The notes beneath the pieces are model-generated. The model was not told the origin of the DNA. It saw only the letters and a list, made by a program, of their open reading frames with translations, and did not search any database. From the NCBI RefSeq assembly GCF_943193065.1, contig NZ_CALPCS010000009.1:29564-93563 (forward strand): 64,000 nt of DNA, written 5' to 3'. This document shows, piece by piece, positions 54,286-62,620 of the stretch. Every line of letters starts with the position of its first letter. The first letter of the stretch is position 1. The translations under genes and the position numbers were made by a program. The DNA comes from Veillonella agrestimuris. Its GTDB lineage: Bacteria > Bacillota > Negativicutes > Veillonellales > Veillonellaceae.

Positions 54286-55494
54286 ATGCTTGTAGGATTA
54301 AAAATTCTTTTTATCATTGCTATCATGGGCGGTCTCATCGCTTACATGGGTGATAAGCTGGGAACAAAAGTCGGCAAAAAGCGGATGTCCCTCTTTGGCT
54401 TACGACCGAAGCATACATCCATTATTGTTACTATTGTGACGGGCCTTTTAGTTGCGGCTGCTACGGTTGGGGTTTTGACGTTCACGTCTCAAAGTGTACG
54501 GACTGCTTTGTTTGGTATGGATCAATTGCGTGCTGATATGGCGAAACTCACATCGGAAGTAGAAGCTAAAAATAAAGAGCTTTTAGAAGGACAACAGTTA
54601 TTGGATGCTAATAAACAAGAATTAGCAGAGCGATTAGAAGAGATTGCTACTATCCAACAGGAAGTTGAATTGAGTCGCCAAGAATTAGAAGCAGCTCGTG
54701 CCGATCTCTCTGCTACAGAAGCAGAATTAGCAGCTATGGAAGCATCTTATAATGAAGCGGCTCAAAAATTAAAAGACTTAGAAGCCACTCGAAAAACGAT
54801 GGAAAACCATATTGCAGAGCTGCAAGAAACACAAGAACAATTGCAAAATGGCATTATTCAATTGCGTGAAGGAACGATTTTATTCCAAGTAGATCAATTG
54901 TTAGCACAAGCGGTTGTTCGTAATGGGTTAAGTGAAGAAGAGGCTACGGAAGCGGTTAACAATATTATTAATGATACGAACCGATTAGTATTACGCCGTA
55001 TTGGTGTAACTGATGTGGATCGAAGTGTTATTTATGTGGACCGACAAAATACAGAAGTGACTATTCAGAAAATTGTAGAATCTAAAGACCCTATGGTGTT
55101 ACAAGTAGTAGCTGCTGGTAATATCATTGCTGGTGAGCCGGCTATCGCAACGATTCAAGTATATCCGCAGCAATTTGTATATAAATCTGGAGAGCTCATT
55201 CATTCAGCAGTCATCGACGGTGGTTTCAATGCCCAAGGAACGATGTTAAATTTTTTAAAACAAGTGAATGAACAAGCAAAAGCAAAAGGTATTGTACCAG
55301 ATTCTTTAACCGGTGATATTGGCACTATTCCGGGAGACGAATTGTTCTCCGCTATGCGTCGAGTAGCGAATATGCAAGGCAAGGTACACGTAGAAGCTTA
55401 TGCAGAGGGCGATACGTATTCGTCTGGCCCAGTACATATTAAATTGCGTATTACCCAAATGACGGCGTTACATAATGCTATTCTTAATCGCTAA
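54286..55494 (+). CDS. DUF3084 membrane coiled-coil protein
   Basis: The function is unknown. Two N-terminal membrane segments (about 5-21 and 44-65) flank the typical DUF3084 segment LGTKVGKKRMSLFGLRPKHTS. A long coiled coil follows (about 85-205, Glu/Leu/Ala-rich), then a folded C-terminal domain (about 215-402). The family is common in diderm Firmicutes and cyanobacteria. Its position 24 bases after the LPS permease gene suggests an envelope role. The ribosome binding site is aaaggagg. Confidence 0.8.
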   Translation: MLVGLKILFIIAIMGGLIAYMGDKLGTKVGKKRMSLFGLRPKHTSIIVTIVTGLLVAAATVGVLTFTSQSVRTALFGMDQLRADMAKLTSEVEAKNKELLEGQQLLDANKQELAERLEEIATIQQEVELSRQELEAARADLSATEAELAAMEASYNEAAQKLKDLEATRKTMENHIAELQETQEQLQNGIIQLREGTILFQVDQLLAQAVVRNGLSEEEATEAVNNIINDTNRLVLRRIGVTDVDRSVIYVDRQNTEVTIQKIVESKDPMVLQVVAAGNIIAGEPAIATIQVYPQQFVYKSGELIHSAVIDGGFNAQGTMLNFLKQVNEQAKAKGIVPDSLTGDIGTIPGDELFSAMRRVANMQGKVHVEAYAEGDTYSSGPVHIKLRITQMTALHNAILNR

Positions 55495-55583
55495 GAAAGG
55501 GAGAATGTACGTTATATAGTATGGATATAAGAATTATAAGATATCGATAAACATTCAAGTTATCATAAAATAATCTATAAAGG

Positions 55584-55625
55584 ATAGCCTATGTATGAAA
55601 TTCAATACATAGGCTATTTATTTTG
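55584..55625 (+). terminator. Rho-independent terminator after the lpt-DUF3084 unit
   Basis: A perfect 13-bp stem (55584-55596 with 55605-55617) around gaaattca, followed by an imperfect T-rich tail (ttattttg). Confidence 0.85.
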
Positions 55626-55666
55626 TGGTAAAATATACATATTGTGATAAGTAAGGGGATGTGACT

Positions 55667-56185
55667 ATGAATAGAGATTATATATTAGCCATCGATCCAG
55701 GTAATGAAAAGACAGGGTTAGCTGTGCTTTCACATGAAGGAGAATTGATGTGCCGTACCATTGTAGAAACAAAAGAGCTTATACCGCATATAGAGAGGAT
55801 CATTACCGATTATTTTGGTATAACCCATATAGTTTGTGGTAATGGAACCAACCATAAGCGATTATATCCCATGATTCAACAAGTAGGGCGCAATCACCGC
55901 ATTACGACGAGTCTCATTGATGAATCTCATAGTACAGAGGAAGCGCGGAAATTATATTGGCAGTATAATCCGCCTACAGGATGGCGTAAACTCGTGCCGA
56001 AAGGGATGCAATTTCCTCCAGAACCGATTGATGATTTAACGGCTTATGTTATCGGTATGCGTTATACGAAACAATTGCAACACGTGGCGGATCAAGTGGA
56101 AGACGTAGTAAACGATAGCGATATAGAAGCGAAGAGAAGAGAAGCGATTCAACGTTTATATAATGAAGGAGAAACGAATGACTAG
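55667..56185 (+). CDS. RuvX/YqgF-like RNase H-fold protein
   Basis: A cytoplasmic protein of about 173 residues starting YILAIDPGNEKTGLAVLSHEG, the first-strand Asp motif of the YqgF/RuvC nuclease superfamily. VCGNGTNHKRLYPMI and DESHSTEEARKLYW follow, where the Glu/Asp would be catalytic. It differs from standard RuvX (about 140 residues) and has a C-terminal helical addition with GWRKLVPKGMQFPPEPIDDLTAY. ATG 55667 is preferred to GTG 55661 by the aagggg signal. It overlaps the next gene. It is likely a divergent paralogue; substrate unknown. Confidence 0.72.
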   Translation: MNRDYILAIDPGNEKTGLAVLSHEGELMCRTIVETKELIPHIERIITDYFGITHIVCGNGTNHKRLYPMIQQVGRNHRITTSLIDESHSTEEARKLYWQYNPPTGWRKLVPKGMQFPPEPIDDLTAYVIGMRYTKQLQHVADQVEDVVNDSDIEAKRREAIQRLYNEGETND

Positions 56186-57044
56186 TATGAAAAAAACGTC
56201 CTGGTCTAATTTGTTAAAGCGCGCTTTTTTTATGATTATTGGCGCTTTGATTTACACAGTAGGCCTTGATTTATTTTTAGTACCTAATAGCATCATTGAC
56301 GGTGGTGTAGTAGGTATTTCTCTAATGGCAGCAGAACTGACAGGGATTTCCTTTAGTATTTTTGTTGTTCTCTTGAACTTACCTTTTTTGTATATCGGTT
56401 TGAAAGTAAACGGCAAAGATTTTACTATATCAACGCTTTTCTCTATTGTGTGGATGGCTATTTTTTCTAGTTTGGCACACTATTTTGAGCCCGTTACGAC
56501 GAATCCATTTTTAGGGGCTATTTTCGGGGGGATTATCTTAGGTATTGGGGTAGGCCTCATTATTCGTAATGGCGGTTGTTTAGACGGCTCTGAAATCGTA
56601 GCGATTATTTTTGATAAACGAACTACTTTCTCTGTAGGGGAAATCGTTATGGCTATGAACCTTGTTATCCTTGGGGCAGCGGGATTTGTGTATACTTGGG
56701 ATAGCGCTATGTACTCTTTGGTGGCCTATTTCATTGCTTATAAAATGATTGACATAACTATTACTGGCTTAGAGGAATCAAAAGGGGTAGCCATCATCAC
56801 TGATGCGGCAAACTCTGAAAAAATTGCCGATGCTCTTAATGCGGAACTTAACCGAGGCGTTACTATATTATATGGTGAAGGAGGCTATTTAAAGCAACCG
56901 AAGCATATGCTGTATTCAGTAGTGACGAGACTGGAAATAACTCGCTTAAAAAACACTGTTTATGAAGTTGATCCGACAGCTTTCATAACAATACAAGACG
57001 TACATGACGTATTTGGCGGTCGATTTGATAAGGGAGGCCATTAA
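56178..57044 (+). CDS. YitT-family membrane protein (DUF161 plus DUF2179)
   Basis: An integral membrane protein of unknown function with about five to six membrane segments (about 12-210; signatures LVPNSIIDGGVVGISLM and RNGGCLDGSEIVAIIFDKRT). The cytoplasmic C-terminal DUF2179 domain contains GVTILYGEGGYLKQPKHMLYSVVTRLE. ATG 56178 is chosen because aaggag lies at 56166-56171; the frame is open from 56163. It overlaps the RuvX-like gene by 8 bases and lepB by 1 base. Confidence 0.88.
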   Translation: MTSMKKTSWSNLLKRAFFMIIGALIYTVGLDLFLVPNSIIDGGVVGISLMAAELTGISFSIFVVLLNLPFLYIGLKVNGKDFTISTLFSIVWMAIFSSLAHYFEPVTTNPFLGAIFGGIILGIGVGLIIRNGGCLDGSEIVAIIFDKRTTFSVGEIVMAMNLVILGAAGFVYTWDSAMYSLVAYFIAYKMIDITITGLEESKGVAIITDAANSEKIADALNAELNRGVTILYGEGGYLKQPKHMLYSVVTRLEITRLKNTVYEVDPTAFITIQDVHDVFGGRFDKGGH

Positions 57045-57616
57045 TGAATAATAAATTTCTCAAAGAAGTGCTAGATTGGGTTTATGCCATTGCCTTGGCC
57101 TTAGTCATTGCTACGGTTATCCATATTTTCTTGGTACAACCAACGCGCGTATCTGGTGAATCTATGGACGATACCCTTCATAATGGACAATATTTAATCG
57201 TTACCAAATGGGAACATGTGTTACGAGATATGCCAGATTATGGGCAAATTGTCATTATCGATAGTCGTGTTAACCGTCCCCGCACTTGGATGGATGATGT
57301 GAAAGAACCACTTATGAATTATATTGCTGTATTTAATAAAGATGCGGCTAGCAACGATGTGTGGGTAAAACGAGTAATCGGTAAACCAGGTGATACATTA
57401 GAATTTAAAGATGGTCACGTATGGCGTAATGGTGTTGAATTGCAAGAACCATATACGAAAGAACATTATATGAATTTTAGCCGCAGTACACCTGTGGTTG
57501 TTCCAGAAGGTCATGTCTTCGTTATGGGGGATAATCGGAACCATTCTAGCGACAGTCGATTTATTGGTCCCGTGCCTATCGACCATGTATTGGGATTCGT
57601 GAAATACGCTATTTAA
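57044..57616 (+). CDS. lepB: Signal peptidase I
   Basis: An inner-membrane serine protease that removes signal peptides. One N-terminal membrane segment (about 12-30) precedes the catalytic Ser region VQPTRVSGESMDDTLHNG, the catalytic Lys region VWVKRVIGKPGDTLEF and the conserved GDNRNHSSDSRFIGPV. The 190-residue length is the Gram-positive type with one membrane segment. The ATG overlaps the YitT stop by one base. A strong terminator follows. Confidence 0.95.
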   Translation: MNNKFLKEVLDWVYAIALALVIATVIHIFLVQPTRVSGESMDDTLHNGQYLIVTKWEHVLRDMPDYGQIVIIDSRVNRPRTWMDDVKEPLMNYIAVFNKDAASNDVWVKRVIGKPGDTLEFKDGHVWRNGVELQEPYTKEHYMNFSRSTPVVVPEGHVFVMGDNRNHSSDSRFIGPVPIDHVLGFVKYAI

Positions 57617-57642
57617 GAGATTATATAGTATATATAAATATC

Positions 57643-57692
57643 AAAAAAGCTGTCACAGCATGAGTTACCACATGCTGTGGCAGCTTTTTTTG
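57643..57692 (+). terminator. Rho-independent terminator after lepB
   Basis: A 20-bp stem (57643-57662 with 57671-57690, one G-U pair), loop agttacca, T-rich right end. Confidence 0.95.
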
Positions 57693-57874
57693 TGACATAG
57701 TTTCAAATAGAATTAGAAATAAATTTATTTTATGATAAAAGAGAAAACCATCTATTTGAAGTTATGACATAATTAGTATAACATATAGGTATACTAATTA
57801 TTCGAAATAATAATGAGTATGCTATGGGATAAATATATCACAAGTGCTTATGTTAAAAAGAAAGAGGAACGTAT

Positions 57875-60157
57875 ATGGTAACACTATTACATGATGGCGT
57901 ATTTCTTCGTAATGGCTCTGAGTTAATTGAAGCCAATTCTCCAGTGGTTCGAGATTTACAATTGGACAAAGAGAGTGCTGAAAAAGAGACAATTGCTTAT
58001 GGCATTTTAGCATCTCACCAACAAGCGGAAGGGATGGAGAATTTAAAAATTAAATTCGATGCCTTAACGTCTCATGATATTACCTATGTAGGGATTATCC
58101 AAACTGCGATTGCTAGTGGTTTAGATCATTTCCCCGTACCATATATTTTAACGAACTGCCATAATAGTTTGGCTGCTGTTGGTGGCACCATTAATGAAGA
58201 TGACCACGTATTTGGTTTATCTGCGGTAAAACGCTTTGGTGGCACTTATGTACCGCCTCATATGGCTGTTATTCACCAATATATGCGTGAAATGGTAGCT
58301 GGTGGCGGTAAAATGATTCTAGGATCTGACAGTCATACTCGTTATGGTGCATTTGGTACCATCGCCATTGGCGAAGGTGGGCCTGAGTTGGTAAAACAAT
58401 TGTTGAGCCGCACGTATGATATTAAACGCCCTGGTGTTATTGCTATTTATTTGAAAGGCAAACCGAAACACGGTATTGGTCCACAAGACGTAGCACTAGC
58501 TATTGAAAAGGCAGTATTTAAAAATGGTTTTGTAAAAAACAAAATTATGGAATTTGTTGGCCCTGGCGTGAGTGAATTATCCGTAGACTTCCGTAATGGC
58601 ATTGATGTGATGAGTACAGAAACGACTTGCTTATCTACTGTATGGCGAACGGATGATAAAGTGCGCGATTTCTTAGCCTTACATGGTCGTCTAGGCGATT
58701 TTAAAGCCATGAACCCAGGAGATGTAGCGTATTACGATGGTGCTGTCGTTGTAGATTTGGACAAAATTGAATCGATGATTGCTATGCCATTCCATCCAAG
58801 TAATGTGTATACCATTAAAGAACTTAACGAAGGCGGCTTAGACTTGTTGAAACACATTGAAGAACAAGCGGTAGAGCAATTAGATAATAAATCTCTGTCC
58901 TTAGGCCTCGTTGACAAATATAAAGATGGAAAACTACATTGCGATCAAGGTATTATCGTAGGCTGCTCCGGTGGTTTATATGAAAATATCGTCGCTGCTG
59001 CTAATATCGTAGCTGGTAAAAGTGTCGGCAATGGTCGATTTGCTTTCAGCGTATATCCGTCGAGCCAACCAATCTATTTAGAATTGATGAAAAATGGTGC
59101 CCTTGTCGATTTAGTAGAAGCAGGTGCCATCGTTAGAACTGCTTTCTGTGGACCTTGTTTTGGCGCTGGTGATACGCCAAATAACGAAGGATTCAGTGTT
59201 CGCCATGCAACGCGTAACTTCCCGAATCGAGAAGGCTCCAAACCAGGCAATGGACAAATTTCTTCTGTTGGCTTAATGGATGCTCGTTCTGTAGCCGCTA
59301 CAGCCATCTATGGTGGTGCGTTAACGCCAGCTACAGAGGTAGATTATAACGATACTATCAAACCATACCATTTCGATGCGAAACCGTATGAAAGCAAAGT
59401 ATACAATGGCTTTGGTGAGGCTAACAAAGAAGAGGAGCTAGTGTATGCTCCATCTATTAAACCGTGGCCAACGATTGAACCATTGCAAGATAATTTGATT
59501 CTAAAAGTAGCTGCTTATATTGACGACCCTGTAACGACGACAGACGAATTGATTCCATCTGGCGAAACTTCGTCGTATCGTTCTGACCCATATGCGTTAT
59601 CTGAATTTACCCTTAGCCGTAAGGTCCCTGAATATGTAGGTCGTGCAAAAGCGATTCGCTCTATGGAAAAAGCACGTCAAGAAAAACAATACAGCAATAT
59701 CCAAACTGTGTATGATATCATCAGCAAAGCTATGAATCTTTCCGATTCTGTTGAAGATTTCTGGACACATACTTCCCTTGGTAGTGTAATCTATGCTAAT
59801 AAACCAGGTGATGGATCGGCTCGTGAACAAGCTGCATCGTGCCAACGCGTTCTTGGCGGCGCTGCTAATATTGCTTTGGAATATGCTACGAAACGTTATC
59901 GCAGCAATGTGATGAATTGGGGGATGTTGCCGTTCTTAATCGATGAAGACCAATCCCATTCTATGGCCGTAGGCGACTACATTTGGATTCCTAATGTAAA
60001 ATCTATATTAAATGGTGAAAGCGATCACTATACAGCCTATGTCATTAGTGATAATGGAAATGTAACAGAAATTACACTTCGTTTAGGCGATATAGAACAA
60101 GAAGAAAAAGCCATCATTGATGCAGGATGTTTGATTAATCATTATGCGAATAGTTAA
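57875..60157 (+). CDS. Aconitase-family hydratase
   Basis: A 760-residue protein with the four-domain aconitase layout. The iron-sulfur cysteines appear present: IVGCSGGLYENIVAAANIV (first Cys) and TAFCGPCFGAGDTPNNEG (the CxxC pair). SDSHTRYGAFGTIAIGEGGPE matches the substrate region. The usual SCTNS motif around the first cysteine is replaced by GCSGG, as in the YbhJ-like hydratase branch, so the substrate may not be citrate. Citrate/isocitrate interconversion for glutamate synthesis is possible. It is a lone gene between two terminators. The ribosome binding site is aaagaggaa. Confidence 0.82.
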   Translation: MVTLLHDGVFLRNGSELIEANSPVVRDLQLDKESAEKETIAYGILASHQQAEGMENLKIKFDALTSHDITYVGIIQTAIASGLDHFPVPYILTNCHNSLAAVGGTINEDDHVFGLSAVKRFGGTYVPPHMAVIHQYMREMVAGGGKMILGSDSHTRYGAFGTIAIGEGGPELVKQLLSRTYDIKRPGVIAIYLKGKPKHGIGPQDVALAIEKAVFKNGFVKNKIMEFVGPGVSELSVDFRNGIDVMSTETTCLSTVWRTDDKVRDFLALHGRLGDFKAMNPGDVAYYDGAVVVDLDKIESMIAMPFHPSNVYTIKELNEGGLDLLKHIEEQAVEQLDNKSLSLGLVDKYKDGKLHCDQGIIVGCSGGLYENIVAAANIVAGKSVGNGRFAFSVYPSSQPIYLELMKNGALVDLVEAGAIVRTAFCGPCFGAGDTPNNEGFSVRHATRNFPNREGSKPGNGQISSVGLMDARSVAATAIYGGALTPATEVDYNDTIKPYHFDAKPYESKVYNGFGEANKEEELVYAPSIKPWPTIEPLQDNLILKVAAYIDDPVTTTDELIPSGETSSYRSDPYALSEFTLSRKVPEYVGRAKAIRSMEKARQEKQYSNIQTVYDIISKAMNLSDSVEDFWTHTSLGSVIYANKPGDGSAREQAASCQRVLGGAANIALEYATKRYRSNVMNWGMLPFLIDEDQSHSMAVGDYIWIPNVKSILNGESDHYTAYVISDNGNVTEITLRLGDIEQEEKAIIDAGCLINHYANS

Positions 60158-60187
60158 GAGATAGATTTATAATTAAATAGTAAACTT

Positions 60188-60245
60188 AAACTGACCTCCT
60201 AGTATTAGATTTGTAAAATCTAATACTAGGAGGTCGGTTTTATTT
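60188..60245 (+). terminator. Rho-independent terminator after the aconitase-family gene
   Basis: A 23-bp stem (60188-60210 with 60218-60240, one T·G pair) and a 7-base loop, followed by tatttt. Exceptionally long and regular. Confidence 0.93.
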
Positions 60246-60464
60246 TAATACCAGTAATAAAGAAGTATAACTTATTAGTATCTTATTAAAAATAAGGTTA
60301 ATAAATCAATGAAATGAAAAAATATATTAAATTAACACTGAATTAAATTAAGAAAAATGAAATTTTATAAAATTAAATTTTTAAGAATTATAGATAAAAC
60401 CTGATTTTTTGATGACAAAATTCTTCATGAAGGAAATTTCATAATATTAAATTGTGTAAAATGC
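60246..60464. other. AT-rich region upstream of the first ompM promoter
   Basis: No gene is seen. An 11-base string TGATTTTTTGA at 60402-60412 recurs at 62366-62376 before the second ompM promoter and may be an upstream regulatory element. Also present is ttcatgaa (60424-60431), a short palindrome. Confidence 0.4.
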
Positions 60465-60493
60465 TTTACAAAGTTTTTGACCAGTTGTATAGT
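60465..60493 (+). promoter_or_regulatory. Predicted promoter of the first ompM gene
   Basis: TTTACA at 60465-60470, a 17-base spacer, and TATAGT at 60488-60493. The same -35 sequence and spacing occur before the second ompM gene. A leader of about 180 bases would result. Confidence 0.75.
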
Positions 60494-60562
60494 GTAATCA
60501 CAGCAAGGCACAACATCAACGTTGTGGTTCTTATAAGTGATTTTGACTATATAACTACAGAA

Positions 60563-60580
60563 GAGGAAACGTGGATACTC
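60563..60580 (+). promoter_or_regulatory. Conserved leader motif of ompM genes, copy 1
   Basis: gaggaaacgtggatactc matches 62504-62521 with one difference. It lies 101 bases before the start codon, at nearly the same distance as the second copy, inside the predicted 5' leader. It could be a target for a small RNA or RNA-binding protein, or part of a conserved fold. Confidence 0.55.
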
Positions 60581-60681
60581 TACTAGAACGTTATGTACAT
60601 CATAGTCCTTAGGGAGTCTCAATAGATGGTAGGCCTTCTGCATATATAGATAAACATATCTTTTAAAGAAAGAAGGAAACT

Positions 60682-61965
60682 ATGATGAAACAAAACATGA
60701 TTAAAAAACAATTGGCTGCTGTATTTGCAGCAACTGCAGTATTGGGTGTAACTACAGCTTATGCTGCTAATCCATTCTCCGATGTAACGCCAGATAGCTG
60801 GGCATACCAATCTGTATCTCAATTAGCAGCGGCAGGTATTATTAATGGTTACCCAGATGGTACTTTCAAAGGTCAAAACGATATTACTCGTTACGAAATG
60901 GCTCAAATGGTAGCAAAGGCGATGGCTAACCAAGATCGGGCAAATGCAGAACAACAAGCGATGATTAACCGTTTGGCTGATGAATTCTCTAATGAATTAA
61001 ACAGCTTAGGTGTGCGTGTATCTGCCTTAGAAGATCGGGTAGGTAATGTGAAAGTAACGGGCGATATGCGTTTACGTTACCAAGGTTCAGAGGATAAAGG
61101 TGTGTATAAAGCTGATAGCAAATCCTTATTCGATGGCCGTGCACGTGTTCAATTTAATGCCAATGTAAATGATAAAACGGAAGCAGTAGTACGTGTAAAA
61201 GGTAACTACGAATTTGGTGAGGGCTCGAACAACAGCGGTACGGCAACTATTGATCGTGCCTATGTAAATCACAAATTCGGTGATAACGTATCTGCTAAAG
61301 CAGGACGATTCAACCAAGTTATCGGTGGCGGTTTGATGTATGATGATTCTTTTGATGGTGCTCAATTAAACATTGGCAATGATAAAGTACAATTACAAGG
61401 TGCTTATGGTTACATGTTAGATGGCGCAGCTGATCAAAATCAAACATCTGATAACCCATCTATGTCCTATGTAGGTTTGAAAGGTAAAATTGGTCAAGAA
61501 TCTTCTCTTGGTGGGTTCTATGCGAGAATGTCCAGCGGTGATTTGAACCATAATGGCGTAATCCAAACAAACGATAGCCAAAATGTATATGGTTTCAATG
61601 CAGACTTTAAAAAAGATAAAGTTTGGGTTGGCGGCGAATGGTTGAAAGCTTCTAATGTATCTGACTCTGCAGCATGGACCGCAGGTATTGGTTACGGTAA
61701 CTACGATATCTCTAAAAAAGGTACTTGGGATATTAAAGGCCAATACTTTAATCAAAAAGCAAATGCTCCAATCGTAAGTTCCACTTGGGATCAAGCGTAT
61801 GACTTGACGAATACATCCAATGGTTACAAAGGATATATGGCAAGCATTGATTATGCATTACAAGACAATGTCGGCTTAAGTGCTGGTTATGGTTTCAACT
61901 CTAAAGATCAAAGCGGCAATGACTTGAGCGATTTCTACAGAGCTGAATTAAATTATAAATTCTAA
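60682..61965 (+). CDS. ompM: OmpM-type SLH-domain porin 1
   Basis: A major outer-membrane porin that tethers the outer membrane to the cell wall. A signal peptide (about 1-28, ending TAYA) is followed by one SLH domain (about 30-85: NPFSDVTPDSWAYQSVSQLA...NGYPDGTFKGQNDITRYEM), a coiled coil (about 90-130), and a beta-barrel of about 290 residues ending in FYRAELNYKF with the terminal aromatic. The SLH domain of this family is reported to bind polyamine-modified peptidoglycan. ATG 60682 or 60685 follows agaaggaaac. It is a tandem paralogue of the gene at 62621, with nearly identical N-terminal third and diverged barrel. Confidence 0.94.
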   Translation: MMKQNMIKKQLAAVFAATAVLGVTTAYAANPFSDVTPDSWAYQSVSQLAAAGIINGYPDGTFKGQNDITRYEMAQMVAKAMANQDRANAEQQAMINRLADEFSNELNSLGVRVSALEDRVGNVKVTGDMRLRYQGSEDKGVYKADSKSLFDGRARVQFNANVNDKTEAVVRVKGNYEFGEGSNNSGTATIDRAYVNHKFGDNVSAKAGRFNQVIGGGLMYDDSFDGAQLNIGNDKVQLQGAYGYMLDGAADQNQTSDNPSMSYVGLKGKIGQESSLGGFYARMSSGDLNHNGVIQTNDSQNVYGFNADFKKDKVWVGGEWLKASNVSDSAAWTAGIGYGNYDISKKGTWDIKGQYFNQKANAPIVSSTWDQAYDLTNTSNGYKGYMASIDYALQDNVGLSAGYGFNSKDQSGNDLSDFYRAELNYKF

Positions 61966-62144
61966 TTTGTCTAGGATGATGGATATATACTAGATATAGT
62001 AGATAACCACAAAAACTAGTCAGTAAAATCTAATCATTATATATACTACATATAGTATATATACTATTAATCTACCTATACACCACTATGAAAATTCTAT
62101 TAAATAAATCTATTAAAGTATTATATATATAATAGTATATATAT
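61966..62144. other. AT-rich palindromic stretch after the first ompM gene
   Basis: Dense TA-rich inverted repeats (atatatactacatatagtatatat and similar) with no gene. They precede the terminator at 62145. Confidence 0.4.
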
Positions 62145-62173
62145 AGGAGGCCTCATTGAAGGCCTCCTTTTTA
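62145..62173 (+). terminator. Rho-independent terminator after the first ompM gene
   Basis: An 8-bp GC-rich stem (aggaggcc, 62145-62152, with ggcctcct, 62161-62168) and loop tcattgaa, then T5. Confidence 0.9.
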
Positions 62174-62418
62174 GTATTTACATGAAGAAAAGGAGATACT
62201 GTGCATATAACTTTATCTAAAATAAAATAAATAGAATTATCATTAATTAGAAAAACTTAATAGTAGATGTGAGAATAAATATCAATATAAAAAAACTGTA
62301 AGAAATTTGTATAAATTTTAAAAATTTATTAACCTTGATTGAGTTAGATTCTATGCGGCTAACCATGATTTTTTGAAATTTAATTTTTATAAATGAGAAT
62401 GTAAATGAGAAAAAAGGG

Positions 62419-62447
62419 TTTACATCAAAAATCCTTCGTGCTAATAT
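62419..62447 (+). promoter_or_regulatory. Predicted promoter of the second ompM gene
   Basis: TTTACA at 62419-62424, a 17-base spacer, and TAATAT at 62442-62447. It parallels the promoter of the first ompM gene. The predicted leader is about 165 bases. Confidence 0.7.
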
Positions 62448-62503
62448 CAGGGCACAAGTGAGGACAAAACAGCACATCGACATTTTTGAACTAGATTCAT
62501 GGC

Positions 62504-62521
62504 GAGGAAACGTGGACACTC
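62504..62521 (+). promoter_or_regulatory. Conserved leader motif of ompM genes, copy 2
   Basis: gaggaaacgtggacactc, one base different from 60563-60580, lying 99 bases before the start codon. The surrounding leader sequence is otherwise diverged, which argues that this motif is selected. Confidence 0.55.
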
Positions 62522-62620
62522 CCAAAGAGAATTCGAACTTCTGAAATGGAGATGAATTGTTAAGTCTATATCTTGTAACAATTTTTATTCTCGTTTATTT
62601 CAGAAAGAAGGAATTCAACT

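Noticed and set aside
60425..60643. 72-codon minus-strand frame upstream of the first ompM gene
   Set aside because: It covers the predicted promoter and conserved leader motif. Its start and composition look random.
61966..62150. TA-rich repeats as an origin of replication or CRISPR-like array
   Set aside because: No DnaA-box cluster or regular spacer structure is seen. The stretch is simply palindromic AT-rich DNA before a terminator.
62247..62525. 92-codon minus-strand frame upstream of the second ompM gene
   Set aside because: It overlaps the predicted promoter and leader motif, and the protein is dominated by Phe/Ile/Lys from AT-rich DNA.
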